64,000 nucleotides of DNA from Mucilaginibacter sp. (GCF_025362475.1 NZ_JANYGH010000061.1:18703-82702), one strand, 5' to 3'; counted from the first letter of the stretch, positions 41,702 through 50,596 are shown. Program-made: numbers and translations. Notes: a model not told the origin generated them from the letters alone.

Positions 41702-44155
41702 ATGAAATTCATTAAGATCACATTTTTGCTTGCATGTGTTTTAAACTTGCCGCGTGTTAAGGCACAATCACCTGTGGTAATGCCCGGTAATTTTGAAACT
41801 GCTACTATTGGAAAACAGGATGTTACTTTTAAAACTACCAACTCTTATGGTAAAATAACAGTTTACAGCCCATCCATTGTTCGCGTACAATTAGATAAAA
41901 GCCCGCTTGGCGGTGATTTTTCTTACGCTGTTGTTGGTAAAATGATGCCCGTAAACGCACAGATAACCCAAACAGAAGGCGAAATAAATATCACTACCGA
42001 TTCGCTTAAGACTGTAATTCAAAAAAAGCCTTTCAGCATCGCCTTTTACACAATCGCTGGCAAAGTGATCAACCAGGACGAACCGGGCTTGACCACTTCA
42101 TGGGTTAATCAATCGGTAACAACCTACAAAAAAATGCAGGATGATGAGCACTTTGTAGGCCTTGGTGAAAAAACCGGTAATCTTGACCGCAAGGGCAATG
42201 CCTATACCAACTGGAACTCCGACGTTTATGGTTACAGAACGGATGCCGACCCACTTTACTCCACCATTCCGTTTTACGCGGGTATTCACCACGGTTTAAA
42301 CTATGGTATTTTCATGGATAACAGTTATCAAAGCGATTTTAATTTTGGTGCCAGCAACAACCGTTTTTCATCATTTGGCGCGCATGGCGGGCAAATGAAC
42401 TATTATTTTATCTACCATAAAAAAATGGCAGATATTATTGCTTCTTATACCTGGTTAACCGGCCGCATGCCCTTGCCACCAAAATGGTCGTTAGGTTATC
42501 AGCAAAACCGCTACAGTTATTATCCCACCGCCGAGGTAATGCGTATAGCGCAAACGCTGCGCGAGAAACGCATCCCTGCCGATGGTATTACCTTAGATAT
42601 TCATTACATGGATAGGTACCAGCTATTTACCTGGAACAGGAGTCGCTTTCCCGACCCGGTAAAGATGAGCAACGATTTAAACAAGCTTAATTTTAAACTA
42701 ACGGTTATTGTTGACCCAGGCATTAAGGTTGAAAAAGGCGCTCCTGCTTATGAAAGTGGTTTAAAACAGGATGTATACATCAAATACCCCGATGGTACAC
42801 CTTATACCGGGCAGGTATGGCCGGGTTGGTGTAATTTTACCGATTTTACCAGCGAAAAGGGCCGGGCCTGGTGGCGCAACCAGGTCGACTTCTTTGCTAA
42901 ATCAGGTGTGAGCGGGATATGGAATGACATGAATGAGATATCCACCTGGGGTCAAAAAATGCCCGATAATGTTTTATTTGATTTTGATGGCAGGCAAACC
43001 ACCCACCTGGAAGCGCATAATGTGTATGGCCTGGAGATGATTCGATCGAGCTATGAAGGTGCTTTGGAACATTTTAAAGAACGCCCCTTTATCCTGAGTC
43101 GCTCCGGTTACGCAGGTTTGCAACGCTACTCGGCCATTTGGACAGGCGATAACCGTGCCGAAGAAGATCACATGCTGTTAGGTATCAGGTTAATGAATAG
43201 CCTGGGCTTAAGTGGGGTATCTTTTACGGGGATGGACATTGGGGGCTTTACCGGTAACCCAACCACTTCGCTGTATACCCGTTGGATTGAACTGGGTGCC
43301 TTTATTCCTTATTACCGTAATCATACCGCGCTTAATAGCCGTGCTGCCGAACCCTGGGCTTTTGGCGAGGACGTACTGGATATAGCACGTAATTATATCA
43401 GTTTGCGTTACCAACTTATGCCGTATTTATATTCGTCATTTTATGAATCAACCCAAAACGGGATGCCAGTAATGCGTTCATTGGCTATCAACTATACTTT
43501 TGATCCTAAAGTATTGGATGCTGCCTACCAGAACCAGTATGAGTTTGGCAACGGATTTATGGTTGCACCGTTTGAAAGTACAGCCTCATTTGGAAAAGTT
43601 TATTTCCCCGCAGGTAACTGGTATGACCTGTATACCGGGGCAGAGCAAAAGGGCGGGCAGGAAGTAACTGTTCCGTTAACGGTGAGCAAGCTGCCGGTTT
43701 ATGTTAAGGGTGGCAGCATTATACCTATGCAGTCATTAACCCAGTCAACGGCTGAATTGCCTACAGATACCCTTGCCGTGCATGTTTACAAAGGCAGCAA
43801 GGCAAACCATTTTGTTTATTACGAAGATGATGGCAAAAGCTTTAGTTATCAAAAAGGTGACTTTTACAAACGTACCATCAGCTTCGATCCAGATAAAAAA
43901 GCCATCACTTTTGAAAAGGCCGAAGGTAGTTTTAAAACCAATTTTAAATACATCAGGCTGGTGCTTCATGGCTTTGAGCAGTCAACATCAGTTAAAGTCG
44001 GCAACACCGATTTAAAACTACAGGATAGCAGCGTAGCCTTTTTGGGTGCTGCCGCCAATACCGACCCGCAAGGAAGCGTTAACGCGCCAGACAACAGCCC
44101 GGTTAAAACCATAACCATCAGCAATGCATCAACTAACATTCAAATAAATTATTAA
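41702..44155 (+). CDS. Secreted GH31 alpha-glucosidase
   Basis: An 817-residue glycosidase with a signal peptide (KFIKITFLLACVLNLPRVKAQ). An N-terminal beta-sandwich (about 25-220) precedes the catalytic barrel, with GLGEKTGNLDRKGNAYTNWNSDVYGY, LPPKWSLGYQQNRYSYYP, and the nucleophile aspartate D409 in GIWNDMNEIS. Later segments ILSRSGYAGLQRYSAIWTGDNRAEEDHM and GLSGVSFTGMDIGGFTGNPTTSLYTRWIELGAFIPYYRNHT contain the acid/base and substrate-binding residues. A C-terminal beta domain follows. It should remove glucose from starch oligosaccharides. It sits between SusE/F and the amylase, in the enzyme half of the starch locus. Confidence 0.95.
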   Translation: MKFIKITFLLACVLNLPRVKAQSPVVMPGNFETATIGKQDVTFKTTNSYGKITVYSPSIVRVQLDKSPLGGDFSYAVVGKMMPVNAQITQTEGEINITTDSLKTVIQKKPFSIAFYTIAGKVINQDEPGLTTSWVNQSVTTYKKMQDDEHFVGLGEKTGNLDRKGNAYTNWNSDVYGYRTDADPLYSTIPFYAGIHHGLNYGIFMDNSYQSDFNFGASNNRFSSFGAHGGQMNYYFIYHKKMADIIASYTWLTGRMPLPPKWSLGYQQNRYSYYPTAEVMRIAQTLREKRIPADGITLDIHYMDRYQLFTWNRSRFPDPVKMSNDLNKLNFKLTVIVDPGIKVEKGAPAYESGLKQDVYIKYPDGTPYTGQVWPGWCNFTDFTSEKGRAWWRNQVDFFAKSGVSGIWNDMNEISTWGQKMPDNVLFDFDGRQTTHLEAHNVYGLEMIRSSYEGALEHFKERPFILSRSGYAGLQRYSAIWTGDNRAEEDHMLLGIRLMNSLGLSGVSFTGMDIGGFTGNPTTSLYTRWIELGAFIPYYRNHTALNSRAAEPWAFGEDVLDIARNYISLRYQLMPYLYSSFYESTQNGMPVMRSLAINYTFDPKVLDAAYQNQYEFGNGFMVAPFESTASFGKVYFPAGNWYDLYTGAEQKGGQEVTVPLTVSKLPVYVKGGSIIPMQSLTQSTAELPTDTLAVHVYKGSKANHFVYYEDDGKSFSYQKGDFYKRTISFDPDKKAITFEKAEGSFKTNFKYIRLVLHGFEQSTSVKVGNTDLKLQDSSVAFLGAAANTDPQGSVNAPDNSPVKTITISNASTNIQINY

Positions 44156-44173
44156 TAAAAAGGAAACGTGTGT

Positions 44174-45577
44174 ATGAATTTGTGTAACAAAAAATCCCAA
44201 ATGAATAGTTTAATACTACTTATGATGCTCGTAGGCTCATTACTGGGCTGCGGCAAAAAAACTCCTGCACCATCAGATACAGGCACAACCAACCCTCCAC
44301 CGGTAAGCGGCGACCCAGCACAATACGGTACCCCCTTTAGCGGCGTTCCTGCCAGCAAGGATATTGTGATGTATGAGGTGAATTTAAAAACCTATTCGCC
44401 GGTTGGGCTTAACAGCGCGATGGCCCGCCTTGATTCTATCAAAGCGCTTGGCATCAATGTAGTTTGGTTAATGCCTACCTATCCGGTTGGTGTATTAAAG
44501 GCGTCAGGATCGCCCTACGCGGTAAAAGATTATATGGCTGTAAACGCCGACTTTGGCACCCTGGACGACCTGCGGGCTTATGTTGCCAAAGCACATACTT
44601 TGGGCATGGCGGTGATATTGGATTGGGTGGCCAACCACACTTCGTGGGATAATGCCTGGATTCAAAATAAATCATGGTACCAACAGGATGCCGGAGGGAA
44701 CATCATTATTCCGCCGGGGACTAATTACAGCGATGTTGCAGCATTAAACTACAACAATGCCAATATGCGCGCGGCCATGATCAAGGCCATGAAATATTGG
44801 ATCTTTAATGCCAATATTGACGGTTACCGCTGCGATTTTGCCGATAACGTGCCCAACGATTTCTGGGCGCAGGCGTTGGATACCCTAAATACTATAAAAA
44901 CCCATAAGCTGATCTATTTGGCCGAAGGCACAAAAGGACCGGAAATAACAGCCGGTTTCCAGCTTAGCTATGCGTTTAGTTATTATAGTACCCTTAAAAA
45001 CGTATTTGCCGGAACTCAAACACCCTCGGCTTTATTTAGTACCAATATGGCAGAAATTGCTTCGCTACCATCACCAGGCATTAAGCTAAGGTATATTACC
45101 AACCATGACAATGCATCTTCTGACGGCAGCACCATAACCGAATATAAAGCCAAGCAGGGTGCATTGGCAGCGTTTGTTTTAGCGGCTTATATGGGTGGTG
45201 TACCGCTGGTATACAGCAGCCAGGAGGTAGGATATCCTAACGCGATTAATTTTTTTAACAATGTACCTGTTGATTATAATGCCAACCCCGATATGGTTGC
45301 TGAATATAAAAAGATCATCGCCTTTCGCCAGGCTCATGAAGCTGTTAAAACCGGCGCGTTAACCGCTTATAACGACAATGACATTGCGGCGTTTGAGAAA
45401 AAAACAGGTGCCGATGATGTGTTGATACTGGTAAATACGAAAAATAGCAGTATCAATTATACTGTTCCGGCCGCGTTGCAAGGCACCACCTGGACTAACG
45501 GCTTAACTAAAATTAACACAACTTTCAATACCCAGGTTACCCTGCAACCGTACCAATACCTGGTATTTAAAAGATAA
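44174..45577 (+). CDS. GH13 alpha-amylase family lipoprotein (SusG-like role)
   Basis: A 467-residue lipoprotein with lipobox LLGC (C26) and a Pro/Thr linker. GH13 regions are visible: I DWVANHTS, II GYRCDFAD with nucleophile D221, III LIYLAEGTKG with acid/base E251, and IV YITNHDN with D312. The end is a short beta domain (TTWTNGLTKINTTFNTQVTLQPYQYLVFKR). The start was set at the ATG at 44174, with AGGA ten bases before; a GTG at 44168 and an internal ATG at 44201 are alternatives. It is 18 bases after the GH31 gene. As a lipidated amylase in a Sus-type locus it probably cuts starch at the cell surface. Confidence 0.93.
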   Translation: MNLCNKKSQMNSLILLMMLVGSLLGCGKKTPAPSDTGTTNPPPVSGDPAQYGTPFSGVPASKDIVMYEVNLKTYSPVGLNSAMARLDSIKALGINVVWLMPTYPVGVLKASGSPYAVKDYMAVNADFGTLDDLRAYVAKAHTLGMAVILDWVANHTSWDNAWIQNKSWYQQDAGGNIIIPPGTNYSDVAALNYNNANMRAAMIKAMKYWIFNANIDGYRCDFADNVPNDFWAQALDTLNTIKTHKLIYLAEGTKGPEITAGFQLSYAFSYYSTLKNVFAGTQTPSALFSTNMAEIASLPSPGIKLRYITNHDNASSDGSTITEYKAKQGALAAFVLAAYMGGVPLVYSSQEVGYPNAINFFNNVPVDYNANPDMVAEYKKIIAFRQAHEAVKTGALTAYNDNDIAAFEKKTGADDVLILVNTKNSSINYTVPAALQGTTWTNGLTKINTTFNTQVTLQPYQYLVFKR

Positions 45578-45632
45578 GTTTTTCTTGTTTACTTTTTATA
45601 TACAGGCGGCTTGGTCTCCGCTTTTTGGATTT

Positions 45633-45667
45633 GGTAATCACAGCGCGATGCAGTGATTACCTTTTTT
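45633..45667 (+). terminator. Rho-independent terminator of the starch operon
   Basis: Arms 45633-45641 and 45653-45661 (GGTAATCAC and its complement) with an 11-base loop, followed directly by six T (45662-45667). Located 55 bases after the amylase stop codon. Confidence 0.85.
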
Positions 45668-45719
45668 ATTATAGGGCGATGGCAACGAAGTAAGTAGATC
45701 ACCCAAGAGATTATCAAAT

Positions 45720-45923
45720 TTGTTTGCACGCTATCATCATAAACTGCCATTACAAATTATTCATGACCGTATAATTGACGAAGCAAAAAGATTGTTTTTT
45801 TATATAGGCAAGTCGGCTAAAGAAATTGCCTACGAACTGGGTTTTGAGGATGCGGCACACTTTAGCCGGTTCTTTAAAAATATAACAGGCCAAAATATTT
45901 CGGAATACAAAAAAGAAGGATAA
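45720..45923 (+). pseudogene. C-terminal remnant of an AraC-family regulator
   Basis: A 67-codon frame without a proper start reads LPLQIIHDRIIDEAKRLFFYIGKSAKEIAYELGFEDAAHFSRFFKNITGQNISEYKKEG. This is the second helix-turn-helix and tail of an AraC/XylS DNA-binding domain, which normally follows some 200 residues of sensor domain and the first helix-turn-helix. Neither is present upstream, where the operon terminator lies. The retained part is unusually well conserved, so the truncation may be recent. Translation from TTG at 45720 as a small DNA-binding protein cannot be excluded. Confidence 0.72.
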
Positions 45924-46168
45924 CTCATTATCCCGGGCTATAATCCCAATCAAGGTATTTTCAGATCTCTCAGTTTATTTATACTACCCCTTGTTTCTAA
46001 ACCCGCTAAGCCGTCTAAGCCGATCCATTACGGGAAGTAAAAATCCTGCGATTCCTGTATGATAGCAAGTCCTGTAACTTAACAGGCCGTAGTGATGGAA
46101 AGTAAATGAATCAGTAAAATGTACCGCAATCTCACTAATTATCACCGTGTCAATAATCTGACAGTCAG

Positions 46169-46176
46169 TACTTTTG
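46169..46176 (+). promoter_or_regulatory. -7 promoter box of the cyanase gene
   Basis: TACTTTTG matches the TAnnTTTG consensus exactly and lies 21 bases before the cyanase ATG. The region at the expected -33 position has no clear TTTG. The preceding 240 bases (45924-46168) hold no gene that I can support. Confidence 0.5.
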
Positions 46177-46197
46177 ATTAATAAAAAAAATTAAAAG

Positions 46198-46638
46198 ATG
46201 GACAAAAAAACAGCAGCTGAGTTAATTATTCAAAGCATCAAAAACAAAAAAATAAAATTTCAAGATTTAGCAGACGCTACCGGCAGTAGTTTAATTTTTA
46301 CGATACACGCCCTGCATGGCCAGGCCACTTTGGATCAGAAAGACGCTGAAAAAATTGGAGAGATATTATCGCTGGCACCAGAGCTTGTGGCATCGTTACA
46401 GGAAATTCCGCTAAGAAGTGCATTGCAAGCTATACCTACTGATCCAACTTTGTACAGGTTAGTTGAAATGATGCAGAATTATGGCCCGGATATTAAAGCG
46501 GCCATTAATGAGCTATTCGGAGACGGCGCGATGAGCGGTATTGATTTTAAGATAGACATCGAAAAGGTTGAATCACCTAACGGTGCCCGCGTGAAGCTAA
46601 TTTTAGATGGCAAGTTTTTACCATTTAATAAATTCTAA
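46198..46638 (+). CDS. cynS: Cyanate hydratase (cyanase)
   Basis: A 146-residue enzyme that converts cyanate and bicarbonate to ammonia and carbon dioxide. The N-terminus is the helix-turn-helix-like domain of cyanases (LIIQSIKNKKIKFQDLADATGSS). The C-terminal part YRLVEMMQNYGPDIKAAINELFGDGAMSGIDFKIDIEKVE carries the catalytic trio R87, E90 and S113, matching R96, E99 and S122 of the E. coli enzyme with a constant offset of 9. The protein ends DGKFLPFNKF, the standard ending. A carbonic anhydrase follows, as in the cyn operon, where it supplies bicarbonate. Confidence 0.95.
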   Translation: MDKKTAAELIIQSIKNKKIKFQDLADATGSSLIFTIHALHGQATLDQKDAEKIGEILSLAPELVASLQEIPLRSALQAIPTDPTLYRLVEMMQNYGPDIKAAINELFGDGAMSGIDFKIDIEKVESPNGARVKLILDGKFLPFNKF

Positions 46639-46649
46639 GCAGGTATCAG

Positions 46650-46682
46650 GAGCATAAAGATAGTACAGTTGTCTTTATGCTC
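46650..46682 (+). terminator. Hairpin between cyanase and carbonic anhydrase
   Basis: Arms 46650-46660 and 46672-46682 pair perfectly over 11 bases (GAGCATAAAGA) with an 11-base loop. It begins 11 bases after the cyanase stop. There is no U-run, only an AT-rich stretch, so termination may be partial. Confidence 0.55.
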
Positions 46683-46723
46683 TCTAATAAATAAAAAAAC
46701 CAATAAAATAAGATTGAGAAATC

Positions 46724-47392
46724 ATAGAATTAAAATTAGCACAAACAGATAGTTACAAAGCTCTGCTCAAAGCCAATAGCGATTGGGCAACTAGACGCAT
46801 ACAGGAAGAACCTGACTTTTTCAACAAACTGGCCGCCGGCCAAAGTCCCGAGATATTATGGATAGGGTGTGCAGACAGCCGCGTTCCGGCAAATGAAGTT
46901 ACAGGTACGCGGGCAGGCGAAGTATTTGTACATCGTAATATTGCAAATGTAATCGTACATTCGGATATGAACATGTTAAGTGTTCTGGATTACGCGGTAA
47001 ATACTTTAAAAGTTAAGCATGTGATAGTTGCCGGCCACTACGGGTGTGGTGGCGTTACCGCTGCGTTAAGTAGAAAACAGTTTGGCCTGATAGACAATTG
47101 GTTAAGGCATATTAAAGATGTTTACCGCATACACAGCCATGAATTGGATGCCATCGAGAACCAGACCGAGAAAGTAAACCGACTTGTAGAACTAAACGTT
47201 GAAGAACAGGTTTATAATTTATGCAGAACGACAGTTGTACAAAATGCATGGAAAGAGCGCACAGATCTGGAAGTGCATGGATGGGTAATAGATTTGAAAA
47301 CTGGTCTTGTAAAAGATTTGAACGTATCGCATCAAAACGCGCATAGTTTAGGATATGTTTATGAATTGAATGAAGAAACAGTGAGCCACTAA
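46724..47392 (+). CDS. Beta-carbonic anhydrase without a canonical start codon
   Basis: The frame is open from the TGA at 46715 and encodes a complete beta-carbonic anhydrase: SYKALLKANSDWATRRIQEEPDFFNKLAAGQ, zinc/catalytic residues C49, D51 and R53 in GCADSRVP, H105 and C108 in GHYGCGG, and the usual C-terminal DLNVSHQNAHSLGYVYEL. No ATG, GTG or TTG occurs before these residues. The best-placed initiation triplet is ATA at 46724 (then ELKLAQTDSYK), perhaps a mutated ATG; the first ATG, at 46967, would delete the active-site Cys-Asp-Arg. So either a rare start is used or the gene has been silenced by loss of its start. It should recycle bicarbonate for cyanase. Numbering counts from the ATA. 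Confidence 0.85.
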   Translation: MELKLAQTDSYKALLKANSDWATRRIQEEPDFFNKLAAGQSPEILWIGCADSRVPANEVTGTRAGEVFVHRNIANVIVHSDMNMLSVLDYAVNTLKVKHVIVAGHYGCGGVTAALSRKQFGLIDNWLRHIKDVYRIHSHELDAIENQTEKVNRLVELNVEEQVYNLCRTTVVQNAWKERTDLEVHGWVIDLKTGLVKDLNVSHQNAHSLGYVYELNEETVSH

Positions 47393-47406
47393 CATTATAT
47401 TTAAGG

Positions 47407-48288
47407 ATGAAAAGTGAGTTTAAAGTATATGATATCTGCGAGTTTTCTTTAGATAGGCAGCAGGACGTTATTGTCAGTCGTTTTGATGTCTATTTAAAAA
47501 ATCTCAAATACCTTCATTTTCCGCATCGTCACGATTTTTATCACCTGATTTTATTTACGCATGGTGGCGGTAGCTTTTCAATTGATTTTCAAAACTTTAA
47601 GATAATACCATACAGGGCCTATTTTATGGCCCCCGGTCAGGTGCACGGCTGGGACTTCGAGGGTAATATGGATGGCTATGTCATTAATTTCTCTGTTCAG
47701 TTTTTTCAATCCTTCTTATTGAAATCCGACTACCTGGATCAATTCTATTTTCTTAATGGTATCGCGGGTGATTCAGTGATTGACATTTTGGAAGAACAAA
47801 GAGCATCAATTACCGAAATCTTAGAAAATGCGGTTAGAGAGATGGAAAAACAACACCGTTTTAAAACGGATGCGATTAGAGTTTGGATTCTGCAACTTTT
47901 TTTACAGATCGGAAATATGAATGTGAGAAATGAGGTACACCCGGCAGATTCCTATAACATGACGTTGTTGCGGAATTTTGAAAAGTTGATTGAAAAAAAT
48001 TACCTGAACCTGCGGTTGCCAAAGCAGTATGCCGAGCTTTTATTCATTACTCCTAATCATTTAAATGCGCTTTGCAATGAAGTACTGGGAAAGTCTGCGG
48101 GAGATTTAATCCGAAACAGGATTGCCCTCGAAGCTAAACGGATGCTGATTAATTTCAATTTGACGGTTACGGAAATCGCGTATGCGTTAAATTTTGAAGA
48201 CAACTCCTATTTTTGCAAATTCTTTAAGAAACAAGCTGGGCTTTCGCCTGATGGATTCAGAAAGCACATTCATACGGATACCGAATAA
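47407..48288 (+). CDS. AraC-family transcriptional regulator
   Basis: A 293-residue regulator. The N-terminal cupin-like sensor domain includes HFPHRHDFYHLILFTHGGGSFSIDFQNFKIIPYRAYFMAPGQVHGWDFEG. The C-terminal DNA-binding domain (about 190-290) has two helix-turn-helices, LRLPKQYAELLFITPNHLNALCNEVLGKSAGDLIRNRIALEAKRML and LTVTEIAYALNFEDNSYFCKFFKKQAGLSPDGFRKH. It starts 14 bases after the carbonic anhydrase stop and may belong to the cyanase transcript as its regulator. That link rests on position only. Confidence 0.9.
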   Translation: MKSEFKVYDICEFSLDRQQDVIVSRFDVYLKNLKYLHFPHRHDFYHLILFTHGGGSFSIDFQNFKIIPYRAYFMAPGQVHGWDFEGNMDGYVINFSVQFFQSFLLKSDYLDQFYFLNGIAGDSVIDILEEQRASITEILENAVREMEKQHRFKTDAIRVWILQLFLQIGNMNVRNEVHPADSYNMTLLRNFEKLIEKNYLNLRLPKQYAELLFITPNHLNALCNEVLGKSAGDLIRNRIALEAKRMLINFNLTVTEIAYALNFEDNSYFCKFFKKQAGLSPDGFRKHIHTDTE

Positions 48289-48541
48289 ATAGCGAAAAGC
48301 GCTGCCTATTCAAATACCCCTGTTAAATGCAGGTACCGGTCATTTGTAACCAATTAAGAGAAATTGATTGTTGATTGATCTTGTATTTCCCCTTTATAAT
48401 TCAAGCCAGGCACGGGAGTTCTCACCATAATACTAACAAAAAACAATCCAAAGTTAAAAGTGCATTAACGAACGCATGACCGGCGACTTGATACTGAAAA
48501 ATTATTGCAACCTTTATGCAATAGCCCGGTCTAATCAGTAA

Positions 48542-49156
48542 GTGAGCCACCAAAACGAATATCAGCATACAGATCAACAACTGGTTTCCCGCGCTTTGGG
48601 CGGCGACAGGTATGCTTTTGGTAATATTATTAAAAACACCGAGGGGCTGGTGGCTCAACTGATATTTAAAATGATACCGGTACCGGCCGATAGAAAAGAC
48701 CTTGCTCAGGATGTTTACCTGAAAGTTTATAAAAATTTGCCGGGCTTTAAATTTAAGTCCAAATTATCAACCTGGATAGGGCAGATCACTTACAATACCT
48801 GCCTGCATTACCTGGAGAAAAAGAAGGTAATGCTGGTAGAAGTGCGGGATAATGAGGATGACGGGCAACAGCAAATGCTTGAGCGGCTGCAGCAAAAAGA
48901 TGCCGGCCATGATGATAATGAGGTAGAGCGGTTACTTTCAGCAAAGGAATTATCTGTTATTTTAAATGCCGAAATGGATAAGCTATCGCCGGTATACAAA
49001 ACGTTGTTATCCCTTTATCACCAGGAAGAAATGAGCTATGCTGAAATTTGCGAAATCAGCAACCTACCCGAAGGCACTGTTAAAAATTACCTTTTCAGGG
49101 CCCGTCAGGCTTTAAAACAAAATCTGCTAACCAACTATAAACGCGAAGATTTATGA
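48542..49156 (+). CDS. RNA polymerase ECF sigma factor
   Basis: A 204-residue sigma-70 family protein. Region 2 is DRYAFGNIIKNTEGLVAQLIFKMIPVPADRKDLAQDVYLKVYKNLPGFKFKSKLSTWIGQITYNTCLHYLEKKK, and region 4 is MDKLSPVYKTLLSLYHQEEMSYAEICEISNLPEGTVKNYLFRARQALKQ. Between them is an acidic glutamine-rich linker. The start is GTG at 48542: an in-frame TAA directly precedes it and the next Met is too far in. It overlaps the anti-sigma gene by four bases (ATGA), so the two are made together. It differs from the FecI type upstream: no FecR, SusC or SusD is attached. Confidence 0.92.
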   Translation: MSHQNEYQHTDQQLVSRALGGDRYAFGNIIKNTEGLVAQLIFKMIPVPADRKDLAQDVYLKVYKNLPGFKFKSKLSTWIGQITYNTCLHYLEKKKVMLVEVRDNEDDGQQQMLERLQQKDAGHDDNEVERLLSAKELSVILNAEMDKLSPVYKTLLSLYHQEEMSYAEICEISNLPEGTVKNYLFRARQALKQNLLTNYKREDL

Positions 49157-49593
49157 GTAGTTATCATCCTTCAGACAATGATTTACAGCAATACGCCCTG
49201 GAGGGCACATTCGCAGGCGAAGACATTGCCGCCCATGCACAAGGCTGTGCCGCTTGCAGCGCTAAGCTGGCCAATTACCGCCTGCTTACCCAACAAATGA
49301 GCACCATGCAAAAGCCGGCTTTTGATTTTAACCTTGCCCAACTGGTGCTGGGGCAACTGCCCGCCCCAAAAGCGGAGTTTCCCTGGATCACTGTTTTAGG
49401 TGTTGCGTTAACCATGATATTTTTAGCTACAGTATCATTGGTATTCGGCAGCTACCTGGTACTGTTATTTAAAAGCCTGCCAGCGTTGTTTGTTGCCATT
49501 TTAACATCAAGCGCAGTAGCTGTATTTGGGGGTGTGCTCAATACAATAATTAAAGAACACCACGACCAAATGAAAAAACTGGATTTTAATTGA
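49153..49593 (+). CDS. Probable zinc-finger anti-sigma factor
   Basis: A 146-residue membrane protein. The cytosolic N-terminus contains a zinc-binding pattern HAQGCAACSAKL (HxxxCxxC, residues about 28-35), typical of ZAS-type anti-sigma factors. Two membrane helices follow, about 77-102 (WITVLGVALTMIFLATVSLVFGSYLVLLF) and 106-128 (LPALFVAILTSSAVAVFGGVLNTII), with a short charged tail. It overlaps the sigma gene by four bases, which strongly supports the functional pairing. It probably sequesters the sigma factor at the membrane. Confidence 0.82.
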   Translation: MSSYHPSDNDLQQYALEGTFAGEDIAAHAQGCAACSAKLANYRLLTQQMSTMQKPAFDFNLAQLVLGQLPAPKAEFPWITVLGVALTMIFLATVSLVFGSYLVLLFKSLPALFVAILTSSAVAVFGGVLNTIIKEHHDQMKKLDFN

Positions 49594-49660
49594 TTAATTA
49601 ACTGCAACATAAACACAGGCTGCCGGTCTCATCCGGTATTACAACGATAAAAACAGCAAC

Positions 49661-50086
49661 ATGAAAAAATCAGCCACCATCATATTCCTAATGTTAGCAG
49701 GTATTACTGCCAATGCCCAAACCGTATTTGATCCCTTTACAAACGAGCAGGCTTTTTTTGAGATGATGCACAGCATAGTTATCATTATCCTCGTTTTCCT
49801 GGCCTCCTCGTTCGTACTCACACTCATCAAACTATTTTTAGACGACAGGTTAAAACGCACCATTGTTGAAAAAGGCGTTGCCGAAGGTGTAATTGCCCAA
49901 TTACTACCTGCAAATCAAAAAGGCAAAGAGAACTCGCTTAAATGGTTTGCCATATTAACCGCCATTGCTATCGGTCTTACAGTTGTAAGCTTTTATATGC
50001 CATCGGGACTGTATGCCGCCACCGTGATGATATTTAGCATCGCCCTGGGTTTCCTGGGATATTACTTCTTGTTAAAAAGGCTGTAA
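49661..50086 (+). CDS. Membrane protein of unknown function in the sigma/anti-sigma operon
   Basis: A 141-residue protein with a signal-peptide-like start (KSATIIFLMLAGITANAQ) and three hydrophobic segments, about 36-58 (MMHSIVIIILVFLASSFVLTLIKLF), 92-110 (WFAILTAIAIGLTVVSFYM) and 115-138 (LYAATVMIFSIALGFLGYYFLL). A polar stretch between the first and second includes LDDRLKRTIVEKGVAEGVIAQLLPAN. Similar proteins occur beside sigma/anti-sigma pairs in related genomes to my knowledge, but no function is established. It is 67 bases after the anti-sigma gene. Confidence 0.75.
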   Translation: MKKSATIIFLMLAGITANAQTVFDPFTNEQAFFEMMHSIVIIILVFLASSFVLTLIKLFLDDRLKRTIVEKGVAEGVIAQLLPANQKGKENSLKWFAILTAIAIGLTVVSFYMPSGLYAATVMIFSIALGFLGYYFLLKRL

Positions 50087-50102
50087 ACTGCGAGAGGCAA
50101 AT

Positions 50103-50123
50103 AGAGTCAAGAGTCAAGAGTTA
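50103..50123 (+). repeat. Three tandem copies of a 7-base unit
   Basis: AGAGTCA occurs at 50103-50109 and 50110-50116, and as AGAGTTA at 50117-50123, in the gap between two genes of the sigma operon. Such short runs are common between genes in this group and may vary in copy number. Confidence 0.7.
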
Positions 50124-50209
50124 AGACAGCTGCAAAATTTAAACGTCTGCACCTTGGGCACAGGGAAAGCTATGCCCTTTAATTAATCAACCCTCAAAAA
50201 TTATCAATC

Positions 50210-50596
50210 ATGAAATCGTTTTATTTTTTACTTATAGCCGGTATTATATCCCTTACTATTTGCCTGGCATTTACTATTGCCGATAACGGCGGCCGTACCG
50301 ATATTAAAATAACCGAAACCCCTAAACTATTTAAACTGGAGGCTTCCTACAATCGCGGTCAGGCCAAAAAGGTAGAGGCTTATTTTAATGAGACTTTAAA
50401 GCCGGTAATCGTATTCAAAAACTCCGATGATGTGAATACGAAAATCAACCTGGCCGATAGCAGTAATTTTTGTATCAAAGCCTCTGCCGGATGGCTGCTG
50501 GTTAAAGTTGATAAAAACACCAATTCTGCGGCATCCTTATCGCGCCTCAAAAACCTTTGCCAGCAATTAAGTAAAACTGTAATTAAGCCGGAGTAG
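50210..50596 (+). CDS. Small envelope protein of unknown function
   Basis: A 128-residue protein with an N-terminal hydrophobic segment (FYFLLIAGIISLTICLAFTIA, residues 4-24), probably a signal or anchor, and a soluble domain (ITETPKLFKLEASYNRGQAKKVEAYFNETLKPV...NFCIKASAGWLLVKVDKNTNSAASLSRLKNLCQQLSK). Two cysteines, near residues 85 and 118, could form a disulfide in the periplasm. I do not recognise the family. It lies between the membrane protein and the receptor gene in a same-strand series and is probably part of that unit. Confidence 0.7.
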   Translation: MKSFYFLLIAGIISLTICLAFTIADNGGRTDIKITETPKLFKLEASYNRGQAKKVEAYFNETLKPVIVFKNSDDVNTKINLADSSNFCIKASAGWLLVKVDKNTNSAASLSRLKNLCQQLSKTVIKPE

